Positions 33,901 through 45,900 of a DNA stretch of 64,000 bases are shown here, piece after piece. Position 1 is the stretch's first letter. Every line of letters starts with the position of its first letter. The position numbers and the translations under genes were made by a program. The stretch lies in NCBI GenBank assembly GCA_005406025.1, contig BGZK01001330.1, forward strand, positions 1 to 64,000. Reading direction: 5' to 3'. Under the pieces are notes generated by a model that made no database searches, was not told the origin of the DNA, and saw only the letters and a list, made by a program, of their open reading frames with translations. This DNA comes from Eumeta japonica (taxonomy: Eukaryota > Arthropoda > Insecta > Lepidoptera > Psychidae).

Positions 33901-36900
33901 AGTTGTACAACTCAATATTTCATGTAATAAAAGAGGGATGCGATAAAATTTTCCAAACAAGAATTAATAAAATATATGAGTTTTTATCGTTCAGTGATTG
34001 GTCAACAGTGGGAGTACACAAAGTAGGAAAAGATTGTATGACCTTTATATCGAAAGAGCATACAATAAAAGTGAGGGATTTTACTGTATGTTAAAACTTT
34101 TCAATGTGTTTGTATCGGGGCCATAATAAATTATATTAAGAGCAAAATAAAAAGCAATAAAACTTTAATGATAACAACTGGGATTGTCATAGAGAACGAA
34201 ATTGACAAAATTAAAGGTCGCGATTTTGACTTTCTACTTAAGATAAATGATAAAATTCTAAAAAAAGACATAGAATTTACTGAAGGCTTTGAAGTATTTT
34301 TACTGACATTCCAATTTCAACTACCGAACCTCTTAATTCATCTCCGCTCTTGCTGAATCCTTACTGAGGGAAAATATTCCGCCGATTGATATTAATTTAG
34401 AATGTAAATGTATGTATTCGGAAGACATTATTAAGACATTCAAGTTGTTGGCTATGAAAAAGACTACTGATCTCTATGGTCTGTCAGTTAAAATTGTAAA
34501 CTCCATTATTGATTGTATTGCACCGCGTTTGACGCTTGTTTTTAATAAACGTTTAGATGATGGCATGTTTTCTGATCTGATGAAAGGAAGCAAAGTTGTT
34601 CCCGTATTCAAAAGCGGTAGTAAATCGAACCCCACTAACTTTAAGCCTACATCTATACTGCCGACATTAGGTAAAATTTTTGAAAAGTTGTTCCTAAATC
34701 AACTTCTGCCACATTTTTATAGTAATAATCGAATGTCCAAAAAACAGTTCGGTTTCACACGGGGTCGCTCAACAGTCGATGCTGGTGTTGAGCTTGTTGA
34801 AAAATTTTTTGAAGCCTGGGAGGATTCGCGGAATACGATAGGAGTGTTTTGTGATTTCTCCCAGACGTTCGACTGTGTAAATCACGAAATACTGATCAGG
34901 AAGCTACACCATTATGGAGTTACGGGTCGTGCACTCGACCTATTAGCATTATATTTTACTAATAGGGTTCAGAAGATCGATAACATGAGATCGTCTGGAT
35001 CCGGGGTCTGCATGGGAGTACCACAGGGATCGATCCTCGGTCCGTTTCTGTTCTTAGTTTATATTAATGACTTACCAAGCCTTGTTAAGGATATTTATGA
35101 GATGGTGCTATTTGTAGTTGATACTTCTTTATTATTCAAAGTTGAAAGACTCGATTATGACATTGCTATCTCCAAAATTGAAAAATTGTTTACTCTGAAT
35201 AATTTATTTCTTAATAGGATGAAAACGATCTTACTTTCAAATGTAAAATGGATCTAGTTCTATTTTAATAAGAAAAGTGGAATTAGAACTTGTTGACACT
35301 ATTGTATTCCTAGGTCTTACTTTAGATAATAAACTTCAGTGGGGTCCTCATATATGTGAGTTGGCGAAAAGGTTTAGCTCTGCTGCATTTGCAATTAAAA
35401 AAAAACCGGCCAAGTGCGAGTCGGACTCGCGCACCGAGGGTTCCGTATAAGTTTATATTTATTAAAAAATATATATTTTGTAATGTAACTAAAAATTTAA
35501 GGTTTTCGGAATTTTTCCTTTATGTGTGCTATAAAACGTTGCTTCATGCCAAATTTCAAGATTCTAGGTCGACTGGAAGTACCCTTTAGGTTTTGATTCC
35601 CTTGCGAGTACTTGCGAGTTTCAAAATATGCAGCTTAAATTGCTGTTTCTTTTGATTGCGTTGACATAGAAGTTTGATTTTGTTACAGCTTAAAGGTATT
35701 ATAGACCTGAGTATTTGGTATGAATATCAATTTAATACCTCTACGCGTTTATGAGGAAATGGGTAGTAAGTTTAAAATTATTAAAAAAAATATATTATGT
35801 GATGTAACTAAAATTTATGGTTTTCGTAATTTTTCCTTTATCTATGCTATAAGACGTTGCTTCGTACCAAATTTCAAGATTCTGAGTTCACGGGAAGCAC
35901 CCTGTAGGTTTTGATTCCCTTGCAAGTGTCGAAAATTTGCGGCATAAACGGCTGTATCTTTTGATTGCGTTGGCTTAGAAGTTTGATTTTTCACAGCTTC
36001 AAGGGACAGTAGACCTGAGTAATTGATATAAATTTCAGCTTCATACCTCCACGCGTTCCTGAGAAAAAGGGTCTTGACAGACGGACGGACGGTCGGACAG
36101 ACGGACAACAAAGTGATCCTATAAGGGTTCCGTTTTTTCCTTTTGAGGTACGGAACCCTAAAAATAAGGAATTTGTCCGATATCAAAACCGACAGATTGG
36201 TTTATTTTGGCTGTCGTTGTCCTAAGGCGATTAGCTACATTTCCATCGATTAGAGTGACCCAGTGGTGACGAAGACGCGATCCTTTTACCCGCCTTCGAT
36301 TAAGAGTTATGTTTTCGCGCGTATCCATGTATGCACGTAAGTGTTTGTGACATTCTTGTGACATTCTTTATCGTCCAAACGGCTGGGTGGATTTCTCAAT
36401 TTTGATATTACCAGATTTGTTTTGACAACCAAAGTGTTCTAGGAGAGCCGACGACAAAAAATATTAAAATTTTGTGCGTCATAATGGGTAATTCACCTAC
36501 TTGTGTGAAGAAATAAAATATACTTCAGTATAAATATTTTTAATCTAATAATTCATTGCAGGCGGGGACAAGTTAAAATTACAAAATTTACTAAAAAAAG
36601 ATTGTATTAAATTGAATAAATTATTTATGCATCGAAGTATATTTTGATTTTTCACAAAAATGGGTATAGAACATGTAAACATTGGACAGTAGATTTAATT
36701 ACTATTAAATTTCATAACTGAACTTATTTATCTTAAATCGTGGATTTCATTTTTCTTTTAAGACTTTTTGCAGTCGGGGTTTTTTTTTAAGGAATGGAAC
36801 CTGATCTTATATTTACATGTTGTTATGTTGGTAATTCGCATTGAGCATATCGAGTAGTTGACCCTTGAGGGGCTCGGAAGTTAAGGTTATAAGTACTGCT

Positions 36901-39900
36901 AGACTATAAATGAAACAATTTACACCGTTTTTTCAGTCCGTCTGTCACAGGTACTTTATTAAAAGACTAAGACTTATATTGATGAAATTTATAGTGTAGG
37001 TGTCTATATAAGCCGTCATTTAGTTTGGTGGTTAAATAACAAACAAATATTTCTAGGGGGAGCACTCTATACATGTTACAGAACCTGAAAAATTTTTTCT
37101 CAGCAAACCTCAACGTGTGGCATATATTAGACAGTGCTTGTAAAAACACTTTAAGGTTTACAAACAATTTTTCCGATTACGTGAATAATTTCGGAAATAA
37201 TAGCTTCGAAAGTAACAGAAATTATCTCTCCCCTCCATTTTATTTTCTAATTCGTATGTTCAAAAAATACGAAAAAAATACCAAAGATAATGTGTAATAA
37301 ATAGGTTCAACGAAAATTATTTTGAGTTATTGCAGAAAAACTGTGCTTCTCAACAACAAGACGAAGTGCCATTAAGATGCGCTCTTTGCTGATGCACTTC
37401 AGTTTACTCTAGTTTAATAGTAATAATCGACATACCTATTTGTTTTTCTAGTTACACGCGACTAAAGTGCTTATAACTATTCTGTGCGGGAAACATGGAA
37501 AAAGTGTAACAACGTACTTTTTTCATCTGTAGTGCATTTTTTTGTAAAGATCGTATCGAATAAGCATGATCTGACATGCTCTTGGCCAGTTTTTTCTTAT
37601 TTCTTTATTTAAAAAGAAGGTGTATGGTCATTATTTTTAGACAGGTACAAAAATAATCAAAATGTTTATTTTGAATGAATGTTTTAAGCAGCCAATTATA
37701 CAGAGAGGACGTAAGGAAACTGTGACGTCGTTGTGAGCCTCGGTGCGCCCTAGTACATGTGTGTTAAACTCCCTTTGTGTAAGAAAGTGGTGGTAGAAAA
37801 TTTTTAATGGTTTACAGATCATCGTATCCGCTTACGACATATTTTATTAGCAAGTATAATATACAGAATATCAGCATATTGTGTATACTTTGTAGAGACT
37901 GCATTTTTATCAGTTGTAGTAGCCGATATTTTCGTTTCAAAATGTTGTTCGTACGGTTGCAGTGTGCTGGTCGGCGATGCTGTGCGCGGCGGCAGCGGCG
38001 GGCGGCGGCGCGGGCGGCGCGCGCCCTGCGGGCCCCTCGGGGCCGTCGGAGCGCCCGGAGGCGTACTTCAACAGGAGCTCGTACATACGCCTCTCGAAGC
38101 CCATCTCCCTAAAGCAGATCGTCGGGTTGAGTTTTAGAACGTGTGTTGGTGAGTTCATGCCTTTAATATATGCCTCTCATTGATACATAGACTCAAACTT
38201 TGAACGAGACATTTGAACGTACATCTCGCGATAGTACAAATCAATATTCGAAAGTGTCAAGGCCTAGGGGATCGAGGTCGACATCGGAATCGAGATCGAA
38301 AATAACGTTTGCTACATTTTAAATGACGCAGCGAAACGGGCGAGACGTCGCTAGTCGTCGATGATGCATCGCCTTTTGTTGCTCATAGACATTTATCGAA
38401 TACACGATGTCATTTCGTCGTTCGGTCCGGTCGTCGCAAGGCCGCGAACAAATTCGCAACGTCACTGCGTACGCGAACCGCTAATCCTGCACGCTCCTTT
38501 TTTTGCGATTCGGTGAAGGCACCGACCACGCCGCGCCTCGGCGGCGGGCGGCCGGCGAGTGATGCGCCGCGCCGTCGCGGCGCTGGGGCATTCCGGCGAT
38601 TGTCTGCGGCGACGCCGTCATGCGCGCGGCATCCATTATCCTGTTTATTTCATTAACGTAATTCGAACGACGATTAAGCGAGCGATGCAGACGATCCGTT
38701 TGCGAGGACAGTTGGTTTAAAAATATTTTATTAGGTGATATTTAACTGCGTTTCTCCTCAGTTTTCGATTTACACTGATTATATTTCATTAACGTAATCT
38801 CGTGAACGTCTTACGAGTCACTTTGAAACGCTCGGTAACGCGATGAGTCACCGAACGAGAGAGGCCCGAATCCTTGTTATGATCGAGCAGACATTTTGCA
38901 AAAAAATATATTTGTATTAGTATATGATATAAAATTGTTAATATGAAATTGCAGATTCTCCTGCGTCAACTAAAGTTTTCGACTTTACACCGATTATTTG
39001 ATGTGGTATTTGTTACATAAATCTGTTTTTTTGTTTGTTTTTTGAAACATCTATATTTTTTGTGATAATTTTCTCCAATAATTTGTCCCTTTCTTCCGTC
39101 TAGAGGGCGGAAACTGTCTTCCTGACAAATTTCATCAAAATTGAGTCACATACCTTAATCCTTTGAAAGTTTGCCCTCGGCTCCGTGTGCTTGAAAAAAA
39201 TTCAGTCCGATCCCTAGGTGATAAAGCGTCATAAATATATCCAAATTAGATCGCGAATTAGGACTAATAAATCATAAGAAATTTCATCAAAATCCGTAAT
39301 GATTTCTGTGTTTACCGTGTTCATACAAACAGTCAGACATGAATTCAAAGAAATATTATTTTTAGTTCAGTATCGTCCACATTACCCATACTAATTATTA
39401 TTTTGAAAAAAGGTGTTTTGTACATAATTGACCACATTACGATTTTAATAATTAGTAAAGTAGTAAGTATTTTTCCATAGCCTTTTCTCAATACAATTTT
39501 TCCAAATGTGTTTGTATACCAGCGAAACACATTACTGGTTTACATATACATATATATATTTTTAATTTTAATACTCAATATAACGCAATATTTATAAGGT
39601 GTATTTTTTCTTATCTTTATGCACACAGAGTTTCCCTGTCAGGCGAATGCATATTTAGGTACTCCTGTGATATTCTGTTTGGACATCAGTAGGCTATTGT
39701 TCAGTATGGAATAGTTAGAAACTCGTTAACTCTTACAACTAGATGTTTATCCAATCATTATTTGTGGTATTCTATTGTGTTAGGTGTTAATTCGCGGAAA
39801 TCCATAATAGTCTGTTTGACAACTTTTAAAATATTCAACAAATTGTGGTCATCTTAAAATATTATATTATAAAGAAATATATTTCACTTTATTTTGATGT

Positions 39901-42900
39901 AAAACATATGTATTTTTAACAAAATAAAGCAAATCAATTGTAATATTTTTTTAAATTTTATCTGGAACATGAACGGTTGACATTCCGGTGACGTCACACG
40001 CAAGTAAACAGTTGTCTCGGTAGTTCGCTTCGTGAGTGTTTTTCGTGTTTTTATACGTTTAATAGCAGTTTTCCAACAGTTTTCTGCTTATTCTTCCATT
40101 TTGTTTTACATCTCGTTGCGTAATACCTATCTATTACACATCTCAAATCGTCCTTTTCCATCTGCAATGCAAAATGATTATTAACATGTGATAATAATGC
40201 TATTCAGTATTTTTTTCTGAAAACGAAAAGAAAACTAGGAAAATATAACTACATAAATATAATTAATAGGTTTTAAAAGAATTCTTAATAATATTGCCGT
40301 ATATTAAGAGGTTATGTAATGACATAAACACATGAACCAAAACAAATACATATATCGTTAGATTATCACATATTATTAACTACAATCTACAATTATATTT
40401 ATTTATAGTTAATTATTACTTACATCAAAGTGATCTTCACACAGAAAAACATTCGAATGAGATACAGTGCTTTTTGTGTCTCTTCGAGCTAATTGTAACC
40501 ATCATTTTCGTCTCTTGGGATTTGTTGGAACGGAAACAAACAATTTTTGAGGATTACTTATACTCGAACTTGTACACTGTGGCACTACACACCATTTGTA
40601 TACCATTTTAGGGCATAAATTTCAATAAACAATTAAAATACACTCCAGCTGCACTAATCAAAACAAATGTTTACTTGCGTGTGACGTCACGCGTGACATG
40701 TGACCAGCGCCATTATAGAAACAGTGTTTATCGCGGGTTTTATTAAATTTAAATTTCTACATTGATTTTTCATCATTAAAACATTAAATATTTCGGAAAT
40801 ATCAATGTAGGGTAATTATTATCATATAAACATTAATATAAAACTGTTTTCCAAAATTTGTCAAATAGCCGATTAGACGCTTGCCTGCAACATGCATTGA
40901 CATGCAGCACGCTCCCCACCGCTGACACTCGAATCTCTTCTTCCACAACGAATCCCTATCCAAAGAATCGAATATTACTTCGAAAGTATAGACAGATATC
41001 GAACACCTAAGCAATTGTTATTTTTTTATTTATCTTAACGGACTAAGATAAATAAAAAAATAACAATTGCTAAGTGTTCGATATCTCTCGATCCTCTCGA
41101 ATCAACATTCTGTTCTTGGATAGGGATTCGTAGTGGAAGAACAGATTCGAGGGTCAACGGTGGTTGCATGCTGCATATCAATGCACGTTGAAGGCAAGCG
41201 TTTAATTTATTTGTGGTGCCGAATTTAGTAGAAAGCTCACTAATTGATGTTACTTCTTCAATTTTTGTATCGCTAAATTATCTGACATGATTCACACAAT
41301 AGTTCATGTCGATATGTGAATCATCAATCATAACAGCTGTTTGGTATGATGTTCTTTATAATTTATGGTTCCTGTTTGATTGCACTGGTGAAATCGACAC
41401 ATTATTGTATTGTAATATGTGTAGATAGCGTGTTGAGCGCTTGTAGCGAATAACTTTTAGCGCGTATTTATATGTGAATGAGATGGTTCGAACTGTCGAA
41501 TATTATTATAAAAAAAAGTATGGTCCGTGGTATTGCCTAAACTGAAGACTTGCTTTTAGTATCACTGAAGGTTTTTAAAATCTCTTTCGCACACAGCTCG
41601 ATCCAACCAGATACATACAAAGCAGCAGCGTCTTTTTAGTTCGCCCACTTCGTGCAAGTGGCGCTGATACAATGCTAGTGGAAAAATACGCTTTGTAGCG
41701 ACCAGTTAAGCGTTTGTGTTAAGATAGCCCGCCTGTGCACTTTAGATATTATAAGAATTACATGGATGTATATTATTTTACAAACGAAAAATTGACAGAA
41801 TTAATCTTTATGGGTAAGTATCTGATGAATGTTAGAAATGACATTCGTCATGTGTGTTTTTGGTATTTAAACACTATTAGTTCTTTAAATAGGAAATAAT
41901 TGATAAAACTATTATAATTATTATATTTGTGTCAAAATTATTATTCAGTCTTTTAAAATTTTTATGTACAAAGTTTTATCGTTTTGTGTTACACTCTACA
42001 TCACGAGCACTCCATTTTTGGCATTTGTTTACAATTTACACGACGATTCCACAGTTTTATTATAGATATCACGGTGGAGTAACCCACTACTTGAAATCGA
42101 TGGCATATTAATTTACATGCGACGACTGGACACATAATAAAACAGTGGATAAAATGAATGTAGTTCGAACGTCCCTATTTATGGTGAAATAATTTGTTTG
42201 CTAAAGAAAACGACACGACAGCACGACCACTTAGTGCAAACCTTATCGATACAGCTGTCTCAGTCAGCAGGTTATTCGTTATTGTACGCTCGGTGTGTTG
42301 TGGCGGCTTATATCCCGGAACCTAAAATCAGCCGCCGGTCTATCGCCGCACTTGCAATTTTAGTGCAATTTACGCTATTGGGATTTAAAAAATATAAACT
42401 ATAAACTACTTCGTATTTTTTGCTAATTTTTATGTAATAGATAGTCAAAAACTTCATCTTCCAAACTGAACCTTTGGAAAAGTGTGTAACGTAATTTGTG
42501 GTCATGCGATGTGCGGCGTCAGGCGGAGAGCTGTTCTCGCAGCGATACGAGGGGTACTCGCTGCACGTGACGGCGCTGTTCGAGCACGTGGTGGTGTCGT
42601 GGACGTGGCCCGGGCTGCCGGCGGGCGGCAGCACGCGACTGGAGCGCGCCACGCTCGACAACCGCTGGCATTGGGTGGCGCTGCGGCGCCGGCTCGTGCC
42701 GCCCGGCTTGTTGTTGGAAGTCGATCGAGACACGCAGGTACTTAGTTATGGGACGCCACAGTATCTTCCTACTAATATTATGAATGAGAAAATTTTTATG
42801 TTTGTTAGTCGATCATGCTTTAACGGCTGAACAGACTTAGCTGAAACTTTACAGTGATATAAATTAGAATAACATATTATAGACTAAAATTTACAAAAAT

Positions 42901-45900
42901 GCTAACTTTTGCTCGCAGCTTCGCTTGCATGATCATAAGACGAGTTCTTATGTCGATTCGTTATCGGTAACAACAATGTATAAGAGAAATTCAAGTTCGA
43001 CATCGGTTCGAGACCGGAGTCGCCAACAGGACCGGGATCACGACTAAGAGTATTAGTGGAATGGTTTCACAATAAAAAACAGCGATGTTACGTGTTATTA
43101 GGGTAAAAATGTGGATTCTTCTGATAAGGAGTCGAGAACAGCACCGAGATCGGGAATATGGTGGTCGATAACGCTGTCGATAGATATAATGGATTACACA
43201 ATCCGTTGTGTGTACACATGCAAGGGAGGCGAGAGAATTATGTAGATATTTCTAGATCGGAAATTAGATCGGGAATAGAATCGGAATCAAAAGCGGAGTC
43301 AGGACATAAATCGTAAGAAGGAATACCATCGGGATCGCGGTTTACATGTTCAGACGATATGGAAGAAGAAAGAATTCATTCGGTGATCGAGCGGGCGAGG
43401 CCGCGGGCGCAAATTTTGCTACATATAAATAAATAAAAAATTATAATGGTGTGATACATCTAGTAGAGAACGTAAATGGAAATAAATTAAATAATAAAAC
43501 ATACTACAGATCCTTAAGACATTTTTTTTTGTAAATCATTTCGTAAAAGTTAAGTATCTAACTTATTTATTACAAACTAAGAATTATTTCAATATTTATT
43601 ATACTTTCCTTTTCGTTTCATTCGGTTAAAAAAAAATCTACAATAAATGTTTCCTGTGAAATAACAAGGGTTTAGTCATCTATTGTAGATATTTGCCCTG
43701 TAAATACTAGAGATCGTTGACAGGTTTATTAATATTTGTCGTCAGTTACAGCTATGGATGTAAACTGTGATTGCCGTGAAAAGTTTTACTATTATATTTT
43801 TATTATTACTTGTAGAATTTCATCAATATTCATCCATATCAAAACTATCATATAACATGTAACTGTGACTGATATGTGAGGCTGTGTTAGCTATTCTGTT
43901 AACTAGCTGTGGAGATTTTAAGTCTGTTATCAATAAGGCAGGCTTAGACTATTGTGGAAACTTGAAACTCCTTATGTTTTTATTTTATTACATGAAGTTA
44001 GTTGTATTCTATACATAGTTAAATAAGCGTATCCAACTGATGTCTTTTTAAAAATATTTATTTAATTAGACATAGGCAAGTTAAACTAGTAGTATAGGAG
44101 CTATGTACTACTTTCTAGTCGGTCTGCCGTGTGCAGCGCCGCCAAATACAGACAAACGTAGACAACCTCTCCGAGAGGAGGGGCGCCGGGGGCTTACATA
44201 TATTGTGACGGCGGGGGGCAAGGTAGCTTGTTTGTTCCTTGGCCATGAGCACTTCTCAGGAACAGCTGATGGGACGCAGACAATGACTCTGCCCCTTACA
44301 ATGTAACATATTTCTGTTGTGACCTTATGTGGACAATCTAAAAGTTGCAGGGTACATAACTACATTGCCAACAAAAACTTATAATTTTTTTTATTTGTTT
44401 ACCAATAAAATTAAACATATTTTTTGTTTTATGACGTTCCCTGGTCTCTTACTTAAAATATTTTACAATTGTGAACAGCTTCACAATTTCTCGTATCCCA
44501 ACCAAAAGTCGTCATCTCCCAAGTTAAGCAAGTTGTTCGATTTTACTTGATAATTTAGTTACATAGGTACCTACACTATCTGCTGTGATATAAATCCGAC
44601 AAAGACATGCACTAAAATTATAATGAAACTTTTTGGTGGCTTGCATACAGCTGGTCGCAAACGCTACATTTAACGCTGAGTTGGTCAATGGTGGACCCCT
44701 GGAGTCAGCCAGCGCCACATTGCTGGTGGGAAATCTGTTCAGCGGCTGCATCCACGAGGGACCACAGTTAGAATTCCACGCCACCGCTACTAGCCAGGAG
44801 AAGAATGTCGTGTTCGGCAACTGTCCTCTCACCACGGACGAATGTAAGTCATCGTTGATCCAAAAAGCATTAGTGTAATAAGTTATTTAAAATATTCTTT
44901 GTGAGTAACTGACTATAATTTAATAAAATGACAGGCAAAGATCGGCAAGATGTGTTGCGCATGCCTCCTAAAGACTTCTGCTTCAATGAACCCTGCTTAC
45001 GGCACGGTACCTGCATCTCTAGACACGACAGATACGAGTGTCATTGCGCGGCGCGGTACACCGGGAATAACTGCCAGGTGGACAAAGGAAATCCGTGCTT
45101 GCCGGAACCCTGCGAGCATGGCGGCCGTTGTGTCGAGGATGCACGCGGAGATTACACGTGTTTCTGTCCACCGCAGTATCATGGTAAGATCTTTATTTCA
45201 ATTTGTATACCACTAGAATTAGTATTTTCTCATAAATCTCACGGTGTCAATAGGTGTGCATTGCGAATTCGAGGTGAGTCTGGACCCACTGTGCGTAGCC
45301 GGTCCGTGTCGAAATAACGGCAGCTGCAGCGTGCCCGCCGGCGCCGACACTTACATATGCGAGTGTCCACCCGGCTACACGGGCCGCAACTGCGAGACCG
45401 ACGTAGACGAGTGCGCCGGCGCGGACGCCGCTTGCCTCAACGGCGGCCGCTGCCTTGACGCCGTCAACAACTACACCTGCGACTGCAGCGAAACCGGTTA
45501 CAAGGGTGCACGCTGCGAGATCAACGTCAACGAGTGCGAGGAAGAGCGCACTCTTTGCGGGCACGGCATCTGCTACGACACGTACGGCGGTTATGTTTGC
45601 GCTTGCTTGCCCGGTTACGTCGGTGATCACTGTCAAAAGGTACGTTATTTAAGTATCCTCATCTTACGGCGCACCTGATTAATATCAACTGACACGGACA
45701 TTGTTTATGACTATTATCAGTTGTCGGCGTGTGCGTCGTCACCGTGCGGCGTGGGCGGCACGTGCTTTGATGAAGGCGTCTCATTTCGATGTTCATGCGC
45801 ACGAGGTTGGAGCGGCCCACTTTGCGCGGTGCCTATGCCGTCACCGCCTGCGCTTTCACCATCGGTTGCCCCGCCCCTGTCTTCGTGCGTCAATCACGTT

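Larger units (their letters stand above)
32880..35402 (+). mobile_element. Decayed non-LTR retrotransposon (CR1/jockey-like) with endonuclease and reverse transcriptase
   Basis: A GC-richer 5' leader (32880-33000) is followed by an endonuclease start ([12 protein letters not shown], 33200), an endonuclease core (33417-33790) and a reverse transcriptase (34412-35257). The trailing segment [20 protein letters not shown] (about 35310-35370) is typical of the region after the catalytic domain. At about 35400 it is cut short by a different repeat. Frameshifts separate the pieces, so it is inactive. Confidence 0.85.
38149..42522. other. crb intron 2
   Basis: About 4.4 kb. It holds a GATCGG tract (38250-38320), a CpG-rich patch (38450-38640), dispersed repeats, a THAP-bearing element and a foldback element, each listed separately. 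The stretch 41204-42522 shows no recognisable gene. Confidence 0.5.

Noticed and set aside
37942..38112. An ATG-started arginine-rich frame over crb exon 2
   Set aside because: It ends within the exon in the wrong frame; the LamG frame explains the exon.
42308..42733. A 141-codon minus-strand frame opposite crb exon 3
   Set aside because: Antisense shadow of the LamG exon; the part outside the exon is low-complexity intron.
45247..45636. A 129-codon minus-strand frame opposite crb exon 6
   Set aside because: It is an antisense shadow of the EGF-coding exon caused by high GC content.
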